In this document: positions 25,501 to 41,600 of the stretch, in pieces
Layout: each line of letters opens with the position of its first letter
How positions within the stretch are numbered: the stretch's first letter is position 1
Assembly (NCBI GenBank): GCA_004335635.1
Contig: QAXH01006562.1
Span: 62,346-126,345 of the forward strand
DNA length: 64,000 bases
Direction of reading: 5' to 3'
Origin: Chloromonas sp. AAM2
Lineage: Eukaryota; Chlorophyta; Chlorophyceae; Chlamydomonadales; Chlamydomonadaceae
The notes under the pieces: model-generated
Databases searched by the model: none
What the model saw: the letters and a program-made list of their open reading frames with translations, nothing else
What the model was told of the DNA's origin: nothing
Translations under genes and position numbers: made by a program

Positions 25501-25533
25501 TGTCCCAGAGCTGGCAAACATCCTTTTTTCCCC
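25501..25533 (+). repeat. Family A right end
   Basis: TGTCCCAGAGCTGGCAAAC, one mismatch from the core, with a following T-run, and GGTTCCAGTGG just upstream as in other copies. No left partner was found nearby. Confidence 0.65.
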
Positions 25534-25682
25534 GACACAGCTGTGGCTGTTGTGAACAATCCGGCGAACTATGAGTAGCATTGCACAGTCCACACCAGCA
25601 AGAAAAGCAAGGTGTATGAGACGACATGAGATAATTGTTGTTGCAGGAAGGATGCGCAAAAGCTGAAGACCAGTTGCGTCCC

Positions 25683-25765
25683 CTTGACTAGGAGAAATCT
25701 TTGCAATATGCGCAATCAGTTGATGTTTGCGTTGGACGTGCTTCATGGTGTGCACTCCTTGTAAT
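25683..25765 (-). repeat. Dispersed repeat family C, truncated copy
   Basis: Matches only one half of the family (TAGGAGAAATC through TTGGACGTGCTTCATGGTGT), inverted relative to copy 1. Confidence 0.7.
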
Positions 25766-27059
25766 CAGGCAAGAAGCAATCAGGCAAGGTCCAAACCCTA
25801 ACCCGCCTCTGCTCAAACCCGCCTGCTGCTGAAAAGTGCACTGGATAGTGGTTCTTACCCAGTGAGATAGGCTCATGAGCAGCCTCTCTCATCTTTCCAC
25901 ACAAGGACAACCACACGGACCAGACAAATATGTCGCCCTGGACTTCAGTGTTTGATATGTCCGCAGGGCCAAGATACAGCCAAGAAACCCTGCCAACGAA
26001 CCCAGTTACATGTCGTGAATGCGTGGCACCTGAGCAACTCAAGCAGCTTTGACAAAATTGTGGGTGCGGACGTCCTGATGGTATGCTTAGCTCGTTCTGA
26101 GGTGCAGGCATTGGAAGGCCCAAATGAACAAAGCACCAGAAACCCGTGTCCAATCCCGTGACCCGTGACGACTGCAACAACGTGCACCAACGCCACCTTG
26201 CAGGGAAGCCACAGCCTACTATAGCTCGTTCCACTACCAAGACCAGCTCAATCAATCTTGTACCAGCACCGTACGCCTTTTCTCATGATTCATTCCCCTG
26301 CCGGTACCTGCTCCGTGTTCCTAGGGGGCGGTCACACGTGAAATCTGATCCCCAGCTGCGGACGATGCTCTTGTGGCTCTTGCTCTTGCTTGCACACGTG
26401 CTATCCCTCCAAATAGCGCTGCACCTACCTGAATTATCGCTTCGAGTGGTGCAAGTCCACTTCAAAGAGTTATGCTACTTTCACCAGGCGGTCAGGTCCA
26501 GATAAGCGGGGCGAGAGAGCACACCAGTTAAGCAGGTGTCAGGGGCATCCCCAAAGCTTCCATTTTAGCATAGCATGACAGCAGTCCCTCTGATACAACG
26601 CTTGGTGTGGTATTGACCGCACTTCACATGACCTAGTCTATGCGTCAGCCGTGCAAGGAGAACACAAGTGTCTTGCGGCCCTGTGGAAACCATGCGCCAT
26701 GTAATGATCCAAGACATGGATCGCCTGTATGTCAAGCTTCGAGATGAGCACTGGCCGACAGGGTTGCGGGTACGAGGTGGTCCTCTTTAACGCTGACATC
26801 AGCCCTGTTGTACGTGCCTTCCAAGCCGTCTGGTATCCACAGCTTGGCATACCTACATCACCAGCCAACGACAAAGTAAAGCCAGCGCATAAACCTGGCC
26901 TGGCTTGATGCACTGGGTCTTCAGATCACTCAGGACCCGCTTCACATGGCAAACCGCTCGGAAACGGGGACATGCGGATCGACGTCGCCTTGCTCACACT
27001 GATCTGCCTCTCGCTCCTCTGTGCAGTAGTTGCAGCTGTTCAGTGCAGCATCAGCCATC

Positions 27060-30633
<3,574 letters not shown>

Positions 30634-30864
30634 GCAATCATGTCTGAACGTTTGCACATGCAATCTGGGTCTGCATGCAATGAGTGTGGGAGTGCACACA
30701 GCAGTGCGTGCATAGTGGGCTTGTCTGATTTTCTTGATTATCTTGTCAGGTGGGCGTGTGTAGCATGCTATCTTTAGACCTGCTGTTAGTGTAGGTCTTT
30801 GTAGTAACACTTCCGAGGTTTTGTTCGTTCTCGCTAACTTGGTCAAGTCATGGCTTCTCTGCTC

Positions 30865-30869
30865 TGTAA
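30865..30869 (+). terminator. Candidate poly(A) signal TGTAA for ATP synthase beta
   Basis: TGTAA is the usual poly(A) signal of green algae. This copy is about 230 nt after the stop. A five-base match is weak evidence alone. Confidence 0.4.
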
Positions 30870-31437
30870 CGGCAAGGAGCTGATCTCAAGGCTTACAGCT
30901 TCACATACCTTTGCTGAACCCGGATATAGTCAGTTCGGGCCAGTTGAGGCCCGCCATGCTGGTCACTCATCTTCATTGCATGGCAAACGCAAATATACCA
31001 GAAGGATGGTTTTCAGGAGAAAAGCAGCTGATTGAGCATTCCTTTCACACACTCTGCTCTATTTGCCATCCCGATTGCAAGTCAGCCTTTGCGCCCGCTA
31101 CTCCTACGTTAAACTTGTCCTGCTTGCGTGGATGGAGCAGTAGCCCGCAGACACAGCTTGGTGTGCCTAGCATGCGGACCATGCCATCATGTCAGGGCCA
31201 CGTCGCACATGCTGTATGCTGGCAGCAAAACTGGCTGGCGTTTCCATGTCCATGTTTGAGCAGTGCTGGCTGTCGCGTCTGCTGCTCTCCCCTGCCAAAC
31301 ACCGCCGACTTGGTGACTGCACTAATGATTGTAGTGGGTATTGCTGAATTCGCTGCGCTGCACATTGGACGAGCCGGGACCCTGTGCAGCCGAGTTTCGC
31401 AGCTCAGGTTTGTCAGCACTGCAACTGCCCCAGTCAC

Positions 31438-31442
31438 TTACA
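31438..31442 (-). terminator. Candidate poly(A) signal TGTAA for RPT4
   Basis: TGTAA on the minus strand about 315 nt past the RPT4 stop codon. Confidence 0.4.
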
Positions 31443-31757
31443 CGCAGCTAGCCAAACAGGGCAGCCAGCAAGGCAAATCGATAGTTTTAAAAGGCAATCT
31501 GGCATGCACAAGTAGAGTGCAAGGAATATGACGTCATGCTGATTAACTCTAACGTCCAGTCGGCCGAGAGCCAGCCAAAAATTGTGCAGCTGAAGAAGCA
31601 CATTTTCATCAAGACAGAAATGGTTATCAGCCTCGCAAATATCTTGCATGGTGGCAACACCATGTGCTCTTCATCACCAGGGCTGTGGGCCCACTGTTCC
31701 AATGTTTGAACCAACTGTTCACAGGTGGTGACAAGGACCAGCCAGCGAAGCAACCAT

Positions 31758-34675
31758 TTATTTGCCCTCTCCAAAGCTGCTGTCATAACTGAGTGTGCCT
31801 TCCAGCTTCTTGGCGTCAACAAGCTTTCGTACCGCCTGCATGCAAAACAGGATATCAGCACTGCTCAACATCAGCAGACACATGTCCCTGGTAGCCACAT
31901 GACACCACATGTTGAATAGCATGCCAGCTCTACCGCAGATGGCCAGCTCTACGTGGCAGCCAAGTACCAACGGCTTGGCTTCTGTACCACGAGTTCCGCA
32001 GCGCTGTTGACAAAGTTATCAACAGCTAAAGAATCTGTATGCCATGCACACAACCGAGGAATCTGTAATCAAGGACTGAAGAACGCCTCTTGTGCAGAGT
32101 CGGGTGCACGTGCGAACTCTGAAAATGTGTCAACGCTTCAACCCTGTACTCCACACGCACCTTCATGAAGTCCTCTTGTATGGTGTAGTCGCGCTCGTCA
32201 CGAATGGCAAACATGCCGGCCTCCGTGCAGATGTTCCGCAAGTCAGCACCGTTGAAGTTTTCAGCCAGCTGCATGGAACGCACAAGGTATGCAGCATGTC
32301 GCGCCTGCACCCAGATTCTTGCCAGCATCCACACATACCCACACGCAGATGACATAACTGCCACAGCCAGCCCTGATCAGACAGTTGCACCACCTTGGTT
32401 CAGTATTCTCATTCACGCTTATGGCAACCTAGAGACCTGCATAGCCATTCCACCCTGCCCTTTGGATGTGCCTTGGACTCCTTGCACCTGATCATTTTAA
32501 TCTCACCTTGACAATTGCCTCGTAATCGATGTCACCATGCTTGGACAGCTTCGATGCGTGGATCTTGAGAATCTCCATCCGTGCATTCTCATTGGGCAGT
32601 GGGATCTCGATCTTGCGATCCAGCCGCCCAGGCCGCAGCAGTGCAGGGTCCAGCACATCCGGTCGGTTTGTGGCCATGATCATCTTGACCTGCACAGGCA
32701 CATGACACAGGCAACGCCATCACAAAAGCACAACATGTATCAGTACAGCTGCTGCATTCACTCAACTATCGCCATGCAGCCTTTCAGAACCTGTTAATTG
32801 AGCTGTTGACGACGATAGGGCAGACTATTGATGATAGGGCAGGTTGCTGCAATCCAACAGTCATTCACTGATTCGGATGCAATTTGGGCCTTGGCCTACG
32901 TAACCATCCCTATGGCTGCAGGCCCGCCACACCTTGCCAACGACGTCAAAGCCGTCCAACTGCGACAGCAGCTCCATGAGTGTGCGCTGAATCTCCCTGT
33001 CTGCGCTGGTGCCCTCGCTGAAGCGCCGCCCGCCAATGGCATCCACCTCATCCATGAAGATGACGCACGGCTGGTGCTCGCGTGCATACCTGGAGCAAGA
33101 CAGGGGACACACAGAAGTACACAACTTTTGTCAACCCCCACCAAGTACACCACACACGCTGCATGCCATATGCTGGATAGTTGCAGTTTCCTGAGCGTCG
33201 CTCTTTCAGAATTGGCTACTGCCCCACCAAGACGCTGTACTGTGTACAATGCACTAGCCCAATCTTGAGTTAAATTGGTCATGCTGGGAGATGGCAAGAT
33301 AGCGGCACGAGCCAAACCACTTACCCGAACATCTCACGAATAATCCGTGCTGACTCTCCAATGTACTTGTCCACGATAGCACTGGACACGACCTTAAGAA
33401 AGTTGGCATCAATGTTACAGGCAATTGCTCGTGCCAGGAGTGTCTTGCCAGTGCCTGCAACGATCCATGCAGGCATAAGGCCAAGGCTTGATGCTGGGTT
33501 GCTCTTCGAACGTCTCAAGCACCTAGTCAACACGTCTACTCATGCTATGGCTGAACTAGTTGCATGCTAGATGATGTGCTTGCATGCATACTCAGCATAG
33601 ATGGCCTCGCTGCACGTGGTTATGCATGTGCCAGTTGCTGTCTGCCGCTCACGCCTGTGGCTAGCTACCCGTTCTGCTGCCATGGCGAGCGTCTGCTTGC
33701 AGGTTTTCATGCTCACCAGGAGGACCATATAACAGCACGCCTGCAAGCAGAAGCACGACACACATCGAAATGATTACAGACAGACAGCGAGATAAGGCGT
33801 TTGGCGAAGCCATGTAATAGCGTTGAACGTGCACATGGATTCAGCTGTGAGTATGGCTGTTGCTGCTTACCCTTGGGTGGCTTGATGCCCACTCTCAAAA
33901 ACAGCTCTGGGTTCATGAGGGGCAACTCAATAGATTCTCTGAGCTCCCTAATCTGCTCTGACAGGCCACCAATGGACGAGTAGTCCACCTTGCCCGGATC
34001 CTCTTGCAACATGTTGAACACCACTGGGTCCACCTGCATGCCATGACACATTGGTTTGCAACCCAATGTCCTATAATTGGGGCAGTTTCAAACTTTAACA
34101 TGCTGCAAGATGGCTGGATTACCAGCAAAGAGGCTCTAGTTGGTTGGTGAGCCTCATGGCCGACTGGGGTTTACCAAGATCTGCAAGATCGTAATCACCA
34201 CATACCTCCCGAGGCAACGCTCGCATAATTGTCAAAGTGGTCATGTCTAGCGCCACACGCGTGTTAGTTGTAAGCTTGGTCTTGTCCACCTTGCTTCGGC
34301 AGGCCACAACATAACGCGGACCACTGCTAGCCTTGACAATGACTGCAAACACAGCACAGGCCTCATGCCGTAAGGACGCGGCACAGTAGCATAGCCCCAC
34401 GTTCGTGCACAGCCTATTCCTGCTGCGCCTTGTGCCGTTCTGTTCTGCAATGCTTGCTCACATCGCTCCTCGTCCAACTGTCGTAGCACCTCGCCGATAA
34501 TTTGGCCAACGCTCTGCAGAGCCTTCAGGTCATCCTCTGTCTTGTCATACTCCTTCTTCAGCTCCTTCACAGCGTCGCGCAGTGTTCGGACTCGCCCGTC
34601 TATTTCCCGGTGCTTCAAAAGCTTCTTGCGGTAATCAGCGATCGCCTGTTCTCGCTTTTCGGTCTCTGTAGCCAT
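31758..34675 (-). CDS. RPT4: 26S proteasome regulatory ATPase RPT4 (S10b/PSMC6 type)
   Basis: Nine exons on the minus strand: 34675-34462, 34342-34206, 34033-33871, 33740-33717, 33454-33325, 33089-32933, 32689-32507, 32268-32161 and 31835-31758. All are GT-AG and in phase; 397 residues, the usual length. It begins with a coiled coil ([20 protein letters not shown]), then the OB-domain segment [20 protein letters not shown], and the AAA+ domain: Walker A GPPGTGKT, Walker [11 protein letters not shown], second region of homology [20 protein letters not shown]. It is one of the six ATPases that unfold substrates at the base of the 19S particle, in nucleus and cytosol. Exon 4 is only 24 nt and encodes most of Walker A. 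The two ends match the RPT4 subgroup best, rather than RPT1-3, 5 or 6. Confidence 0.96.
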
Positions 34676-35631
34676 TGTGAATAATGTACAAACTAAAAAG
34701 GCGCTCTTCTCAGCCTAGGGTTAGATCCCGCCTTGTAGCATTGGGAACGTAGTCGTGTCGTACGTTTACTGCAAGCGCGCCGAGCCCGAGCAGTGCAGTT
34801 TGGGTGGTGGTAGCGTAATGCCCTCCCAACCGTTCACGTGCACGTCAGGTTTTGTCCCATCCGCCAATCTTCAACTGAAGATTGCAAGGTGTATTGTAAT
34901 CTGCAATGCAAGGTGCCGCCTGCAAGGTGCATTGTAAGGTGCATTGGCAATGCAAGGTGCCGCCTGCAAGGTGCATTGTAATCTGCAATGCACGCAGGTG
35001 TCTAACCAGTGAAATCATGGCTGCCACATGTGCTTAATTTGCTGCCATGTGGCTTCAATCAACTGACAATACACCCTGCTCAACGCTGTGGACTGCTATC
35101 TGCAGGATGGACAAGGGGTCAGAGGGAGTCCAAGGCGTCAACACCCAGAAACAATTGGACCCCAGCCCTTGCACATGGACTAATCAAGCTTAGTGCAAGA
35201 CAAGTATCAGTGGGCAGGCCAGACCATGATACTACCATGACCCTCACAACATTAATCAGTATACCTGGCAGCACGACAACAGTCACTGTGTAAGCAAGAA
35301 GACTGTTCGCAGTGGCTGCTTGAATCACCAGCTTGTGGTCGTCAAATCAGATGGCAGAAACCTTATGCACAGCGGCCTGTTGCAGTTGACGGATCTAGGT
35401 ATTCAACTGGCAGCAAGTCCAACAGGCGAGAGAGAATCACAAGTGAAGCTCTACAACGGGAAGGTCCTCATGCATTGTCACAACAGCAGCAGAAGTCCAG
35501 TGTAGCAGAGGTTTGCGTCATCCACCACCTGTGCATTTGAATGGAAACGTACAAACCGCACTGTCCTGTGTTTCTTCAGGCCTTGTCGCTCGTCAGGATT
35601 GTGTCAGCGTGTCGTTTTATCTGTCCGTAAG
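34676..35631. promoter_or_regulatory. Divergent promoter region of RPT4 and the 12-exon unknown gene
   Basis: About 950 nt lie between two divergent start codons. The region contains a short tandem repeat at 34879-34997. I see no named promoter element. Confidence 0.45.
34879..34997. repeat. Tandem repeat in a divergent promoter
   Basis: Words such as CTGCAATGCAAGGTGC, CGCCTGCAAGGTGCATTGTA and GCATTGTAATCTGCAATGCA repeat two or three times in about 120 nt. The unit is about 45 nt with internal sub-repeats of GCAAGGTG. Confidence 0.75.
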
Positions 35632-38600
35632 ATGTCGGGGCTCGCACACCTGCAGACTGGGCAATTGCAGCAGGACCTGGAGGGTTCTCTCGTGCAAAGA
35701 TGGGCCCAGCGAATTCAAGGGCATCCCGAGAAGCAAGAGTCACCACCCCCGCGTACTCGTCCGCGTATGTGTCCGCGTATGTATGTGGGAGAGGGTGTCG
35801 TGCAAGCAACACCACTCTCCATGCATCATCGCCTCAATCATTGCCCTGGTGGTGCGGCATTCCTTCCCGTTGGAAAAACAGTGCCGGAGAATGCAAACCA
35901 GACATTCACAATGCAGCATTCCAGCCATTTACCTCAGCAGGCGTTCCAACCGTCGACTGCCGCGGCTGTGCCACCTCAACCTACAAAGCTTATGGCGATG
36001 CTCAACTCAGTGCTGGACCGCAAGGTTAGAGTGAAGCGCACATTGAGGTATGCAAGCTTGGATTTGTGTTTGGACATGCTTGCATGCTTGCATTCTGCCG
36101 AACTCGAGTTTGCCTGTGCATGCAGCGCTTGCCACCTGTACGACATGTTCCACCATCACAGCAAGCTCTATCCAAAGATTTTACAACCCAAGGGTCCCAG
36201 GCTCCAGCCCTGGTTGTCCAAGCTAATCCAATATGCACAGACCTGATGCAAAGCCCTGGCAGCGCTCTTCCGGTGCTGACACAACAGCAGTGCCAGGGGC
36301 CGAGCATGGCGCACAGCCAGGGTCAAGAGCAGGCACGCGCACGACATCAAGCCACATTCAGCAATCAGCTGCCGCCTGATCCAGCCAGCGAGTTTGCCCA
36401 ACACTTTACTCCAGTGCGCGCTCCTCAGTCCGATCCAATCATGACAGCACTGTCAAACGTGGCCTTCACAAATGAGCTGCTGCGAAAGGAGAGCACAGCA
36501 CGCACCCTTGGGTTAAGGTACAAGGAGCCGGGACTGCTGGTAACAATTTCAGCAAACAATAATGGTGTGGTTGGCATGCGCCAGACAGTGATACGCAAGT
36601 CAAACAAAATTTCAGGTGGTAGTCTTGGTCCGTGGCCAGTTGTTTGTGGCGCTGGGGCGGTACAAATGTGAACCCTCCCACTCCTGGTATGGCGGGTAAG
36701 AAAATGATGGCAGGTAAAACACCTTGTATTTCCCTTTTCTTCAGATGCTTGTTGGACTTCATCTACGACAACTTCGATAGCTTCGACGAGGCTTCCACTA
36801 AGGTGACTGGGCACCCTGTGAGGTCCCCCCTGCGGGCCGTCCTCAGGGAGCAGGCCGCAGCCCCACCCAGCCTCGGACCCAGCGTGGCAGGACCCAACGC
36901 AAGGCAAGTGCTCTTGGGCTTGACCGGCCGCAGGCATATCTCAGCCTTGCATCAGGCCAGCAAGTAGCATCTAGGTGCAGTTACTGGCGCGATTGCACAG
37001 CTGGCCTGAATGAACAAGATGGGGTATGGTCGTGTTTAGAGAGAATCCCAAGCACCTGGGCACACCATGACTGCGTGCGGCCCTAGTTCGTGATTTCAGG
37101 TTGTGGGCTGAACCATCACCTGCGGCAACACCTTCTCTAAGGGACATGCTGGACAGGAGGAGCATTCTTCGTGTGGCCAGCTTCAACGTTCAAGGTCTGG
37201 ATGTCAGGTCAGTGCTTGTTTTCTCCTCGGTCACCACATCCTGGTGCAACACTCAGAATAGCTAGTAAGTATAGCTTGAAACAACTAAACAGTGATAGCA
37301 ATCAAATTCAGTTGTGGGAACAAGCACAACAACAGTTGATGCAGAACAACAGTTTGCCATCCGCGTGTATTGCAGGAACCCCAGGTGCACCAACCAGCTG
37401 TACAATGTGGCGCAGACGCTGCACCTGGGCCGCCCGGACGTGGTGGCCTTACAGGTGTGGGACGGCCTCAGGCCAACTCATACCAGATTGTCATTCAGAG
37501 CAGTGCAAGTCTTGGTGTGTTGCCACTGGCCTGGCACTTGTTCTACATTCATAGATGGTTTGTGCGCTCACGTCAGATCATGTCCATCCAGACGTCAGCA
37601 CCCTAGTCCGGAGCACCAATCATGCAATCGAAATGACTTTTGCTTGTCAGCACTGCCTTCTGGCTGCTTGCACTGCCAGTTACACCTGTTTCCCATGGCT
37701 GTCCACATGGCAGTCAGGTGGCTCTGCACTCAGAATGCCTGCGTGTGCTGTCCTGACTGTCCCAGGACGTAGGGTGCGAAGACACAGTGCACAAGCTGGC
37801 GGCCCTCCTCAACCTGTGGGCCCAGCCAGGGGATGGCACTTGGATGGCAGCTGCTGCCACAGACAGGCAGGAGACAGGGCAGGGGATTGACGGGCCCGCT
37901 GAGAGGCCGTCAGAGCACAGGCACCGCATGCACTTGCAGGCGTTCATGTGGCGACAGCAGGTAGGGTATGTTGTAGGGTGCTCATCACTGTTAAGGGTAG
38001 ACAGCCAAAAACCGATGCAACATGAGTCTTGATTTGAGACAGCTCTGATGTTCGTTCCTCGCCGCCAGCCCGAAGTGCTGTTGTTGCCCCAAGCTTGGTC
38101 ATGCACGGGCACGGATGCAATCAAGAGAGTTGAGAAGATACAGACATGTGACTCAAGTTAGAACGGTGTGTTGGCAAGCTGGCTGACTTCGTTACTTCGA
38201 CTTCTGTTTTACAGGTACTTAGCCTGGTGAGCGGCCGCGGGCCTGGGTGGCATGAGGGCATGCACACATTGCGGCCTCCTACTGCGAATCCAGCACCCCA
38301 GCACCTGCAGGCACAACCGTCACAGCTGCACACACCGGCCAGCGCATGGCTCACCCCGCCGGACACACTGTGCTGCATGCTCAGAGCGCATGGCCAGCTC
38401 TTCATGCTCGCCAGTGTCTTGATGCCCTCGACATCACACAGTGCAGAGCAGCAAATGCCGTACAGGCAGCACACAGGTCACCATGTGCCAAACAGCTTCA
38501 GCCAACAGGTGAGTTAAACTGTGGGTATGTTCATGACTGCGCCTGTTATACAGAGTAAAGTAGCGTTTCCCGGAGGCTCCTCAGCAGGGGTCCTGCAGTT

Positions 38601-41600
38601 CCTCGGTGCTGGGGCAGTCCCGCCGGCACTGTTTGATGATGTAAGTTCGATCAGTTCAGTGTTCTGTAGTCTGGTCCTGACTTTTGATGTGCCCATGGTG
38701 CAGGCTCACCATGTTATCAAGTGCATGGGGAGTCTTGCTGGGGAGCAGGCCGAGGTGTTGCGGGAGAGGCCGTGTCTGGGCCTTGCCTTCAGCCTAGATC
38801 TCAGCGGTGAGAGGCAAGGCGTGTGGCCTGACTGCGACCTGCCAGGGACCCGACTGTGGCCTGACTGTGACCTGACTGCGACCTGCCAGAGACCCGTCTG
38901 TGGCCTGACTGTTGCCTGACTGCGACCTGCCAAGGACCTGCCAAGGACCTGACTGTGACCTGACTGCGACCTGACTGTGCCTGTGTATGCAAACAACAGG
39001 CCGGGCCTTGTGCAGTGACGCGTGCACAATGCAGTCTACTGGTCACTCTTGATGTAAAGTCATCAGCGGCACACCAGCACATAAACAGCACACAGGCTTA
39101 TTGGTGTGAGATTGCAACAGAACATGGAAGAACACGCTTGTGCATCCCCACGCATATCCTGGCCAAGCCCAACAGCAGTGAAAAACACGTGCCACTCACG
39201 TCCTGTGTGTGTCATCAACCGCACTCAACTGCATGGCTGCGCTTTCACAACCAGTGCATTCCCGTCACTCCAGGCGCCCATATTAAAGCATGAACTTCCA
39301 ACTGCCTTCATGGCAAGAAAACACAGCATGCATCTGCACACGTGCTCGCGCAGCTCTGGCGTGTGATCCTGCAGAGGCTGCTTGGTGATCATGCACATGC
39401 GTTCCTTTTGCCCTTGTTGCTGTCCCAGGCCCTGACGAGCAGGCAGCAGTGGAGCGCCAGTACCGTTCCGGTGGCTCACAGGCTGTGCTCGGTGCGCTGG
39501 CCGAGGCCGGCCTGCAGCCCCCGCTCGTCAAGCCCGATGCACCCACCAGCATCCACGGGGGCCACCACCTGGACAACATCTGCATGCAGTTGGTAGGAAG
39601 TTGTGTGCCTGTGCTATAATACCCTATGTTGTGCAGGATGTCGCATGTCACATGCATTCCGCTGACCTACAAATAGTTTGTTGCAGCAGACTCCCCTGGT
39701 ACAAAAAACAGCGTTACAAACCAGACTTCACAGGCAGGTTTACAAGGAGGGAGTGCACACCATGAAGCACGTCCAACGCAAATATCAACTACTCGCGCAC
39801 ATTTTGAAGATCTCTCCTAGTAAAGGGGAATCTGACCGTGTCAGCAAGGGGTGGTGAGGCCCTTGTGGCCATCACCACCACAGAACACCTTCCGAAAGCA
39901 TCCCGTTAGCCAGCATCCCGTAAGCGGACTGGATTTAAAGATTGTCATGGTCAGGTTCAGTGTCAGCTAGTGACTTGGCAACTCTTACAATGTCAACTGT
40001 TGATAGCGAACTCCAATCATTTCAGCGGCATGTTTTGCCATGTGACATTGCCCATTTAAGGGTGTGCAGCACTCGAGCGATCGCCCGAAGTGGAACTGGC
40101 ATATCAAATAGTGGCATATCAAGTCAATTGATTAACGCACTGGGCACCCGGTTGCATGACTAGAGCCTACTGGCAATCTGCCGTGCTCAGCAAGTGCAAG
40201 CAATGATACCTCATGGGTGGTGCCAGGCTACCGCAACGCTGCATCTCACAATCTTGTTTTGTAGGTAGCTTTGATTGACGGCATGGCTGTGCCGCCAGCT
40301 ATCCCCTACACCTTTTGCCACATTGGTTTGCGGTAGCAGAAACACGGCAGTCATGACACACCCGCCTTGCATGCTCAGTGCCCTGACCGGCGCATGCACG
40401 TCCTGCACCCTTGTACTTTGCAGGCACCTGGTAAACGAGGGAATCACAATCACCTGTGGCCTGTGCCGGGTGGGTCTGGTGTGCTTGGTGTTGGGCACCT
40501 GGCCGCGCCAGCGCACTGCAGCCGGCACCGCCTGGTGTGGGCAGACCTTCAGCTGGCTGGCAGCAGTGAACAAGAACAGGGTGGAAGCTATGGCATTGAG
40601 TCCGAGAGGGGCGCAGATGTGTGGGTTGATGATGGGAGGGTGGCTAGGCCTTCGGGATACGAGCTGGAGCACGAGACAGATGGGGGCATGCCAGCACGCC
40701 GGCTGGGTCCAACAGGCAGCTACGCACAGGTGTGTGTGTGTGGTGGTGGGGGGGCGTGGGAGTGGGGTGGAGTGGACACGGCCTACTTGACAGTGATCGT
40801 GCAGGCAGGCTGCAGTTCATCCAGGCGTGTGCCTTGCCTGCTATCATCAGTTTAAAATGCCACACTTGGCTGCTCCGCCCTTAATCAAGGCAGTTTGAGC
40901 CTTTGAGCCGTCTGCGTCTCCAGTCTGCGGACCGTGGCTTTGCCTGTCCCTATGCATGGAGTACATCGACTTGCAGAGATGAGTCGCTTCAGGATTGCAA
41001 ATGGCAGGAACTGCTCTTCTTGCGGATTGCAGGGCAACCAACTGCTGCTGTGCTGTGGACGGTCTAGGGCAGCAAACGGGCGGTTCCCCGCCAATTCTGA
41101 AGCAATCTTACTCTTTTTGCCATGCCTGTACAGGTCGTCAAGAGCACAGCTCTTGTGGCACACAACATCCTGGATGACGGCAAGCGAGATTTTGGCCTGG
41201 AGGCGGACTCACGTGTGGCGGCCAAGGCCGGCGGCAGCAGGGCAACGACGCCCGGTCGGAACGGCGATGGGTATGGACTCGGAGCTCAGACTACTAACCA
41301 AGGTTATGGTTTGGGCGCAGAGACAAGCAGAGGCACGAGAGATGCTGCGCCAGAACGCAGCAGCGACGGTGCGGTACCTCTGCCTGTGCTCGCAAGGAGC
41401 AGCTCACCCAACACCAGCCTCACAGACGGCTCAGCTTTGCGCACGGGTTCGTCAACGACTGCTACACGAGCCAGCACCAATGCGGTCACAATAAATTCAG
41501 CTGATACTGCAGCGGCAGGGCCTGTGCGCAGCAGCGCTACTGGTGTGCTTGGCGCACACACAGCCCGCACCTCAACCAGCCCTGTGTCCATTGCCAGGGC

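Larger units (their letters stand above)
22874..27059. other. Repeat-rich intergenic region
   Basis: Contains family B copy 2, a complete 150-nt family A element, another family A end (25501-25533), a partial family C copy, and short local repeats at 24700-24850 (tandem GTGTCGTCAGA, and two copies of TGTATTTTATATGGCATG). No gene could be assembled. The last few hundred bases are the likely promoter and 5' UTR of the ATP synthase gene. Confidence 0.5.
30634..31757. other. Convergent 3' space between ATP2 and RPT4
   Basis: No gene seen. It must hold the 3' UTRs of both convergent genes. One TGTAA per strand lies at a suitable distance from each stop (30865-30869 plus, 31438-31442 minus). Confidence 0.5.

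Noticed and set aside
26638..26913. A 91-codon minus-strand open frame with a protein-like string (KLDIQAIHVLDHYMAHGFH).
   Set aside because: No splice partners, no known domain and repeat-rich surroundings. It may be a decayed gene fragment, but evidence is too thin to annotate.
37100..37454. SFNVQGLD followed by RPDVVALQ as an endonuclease/exonuclease/phosphatase domain.
   Set aside because: The spacing resembles the start of that fold, but the later catalytic motifs (N-x-H, SDH) are not present in the following exons.
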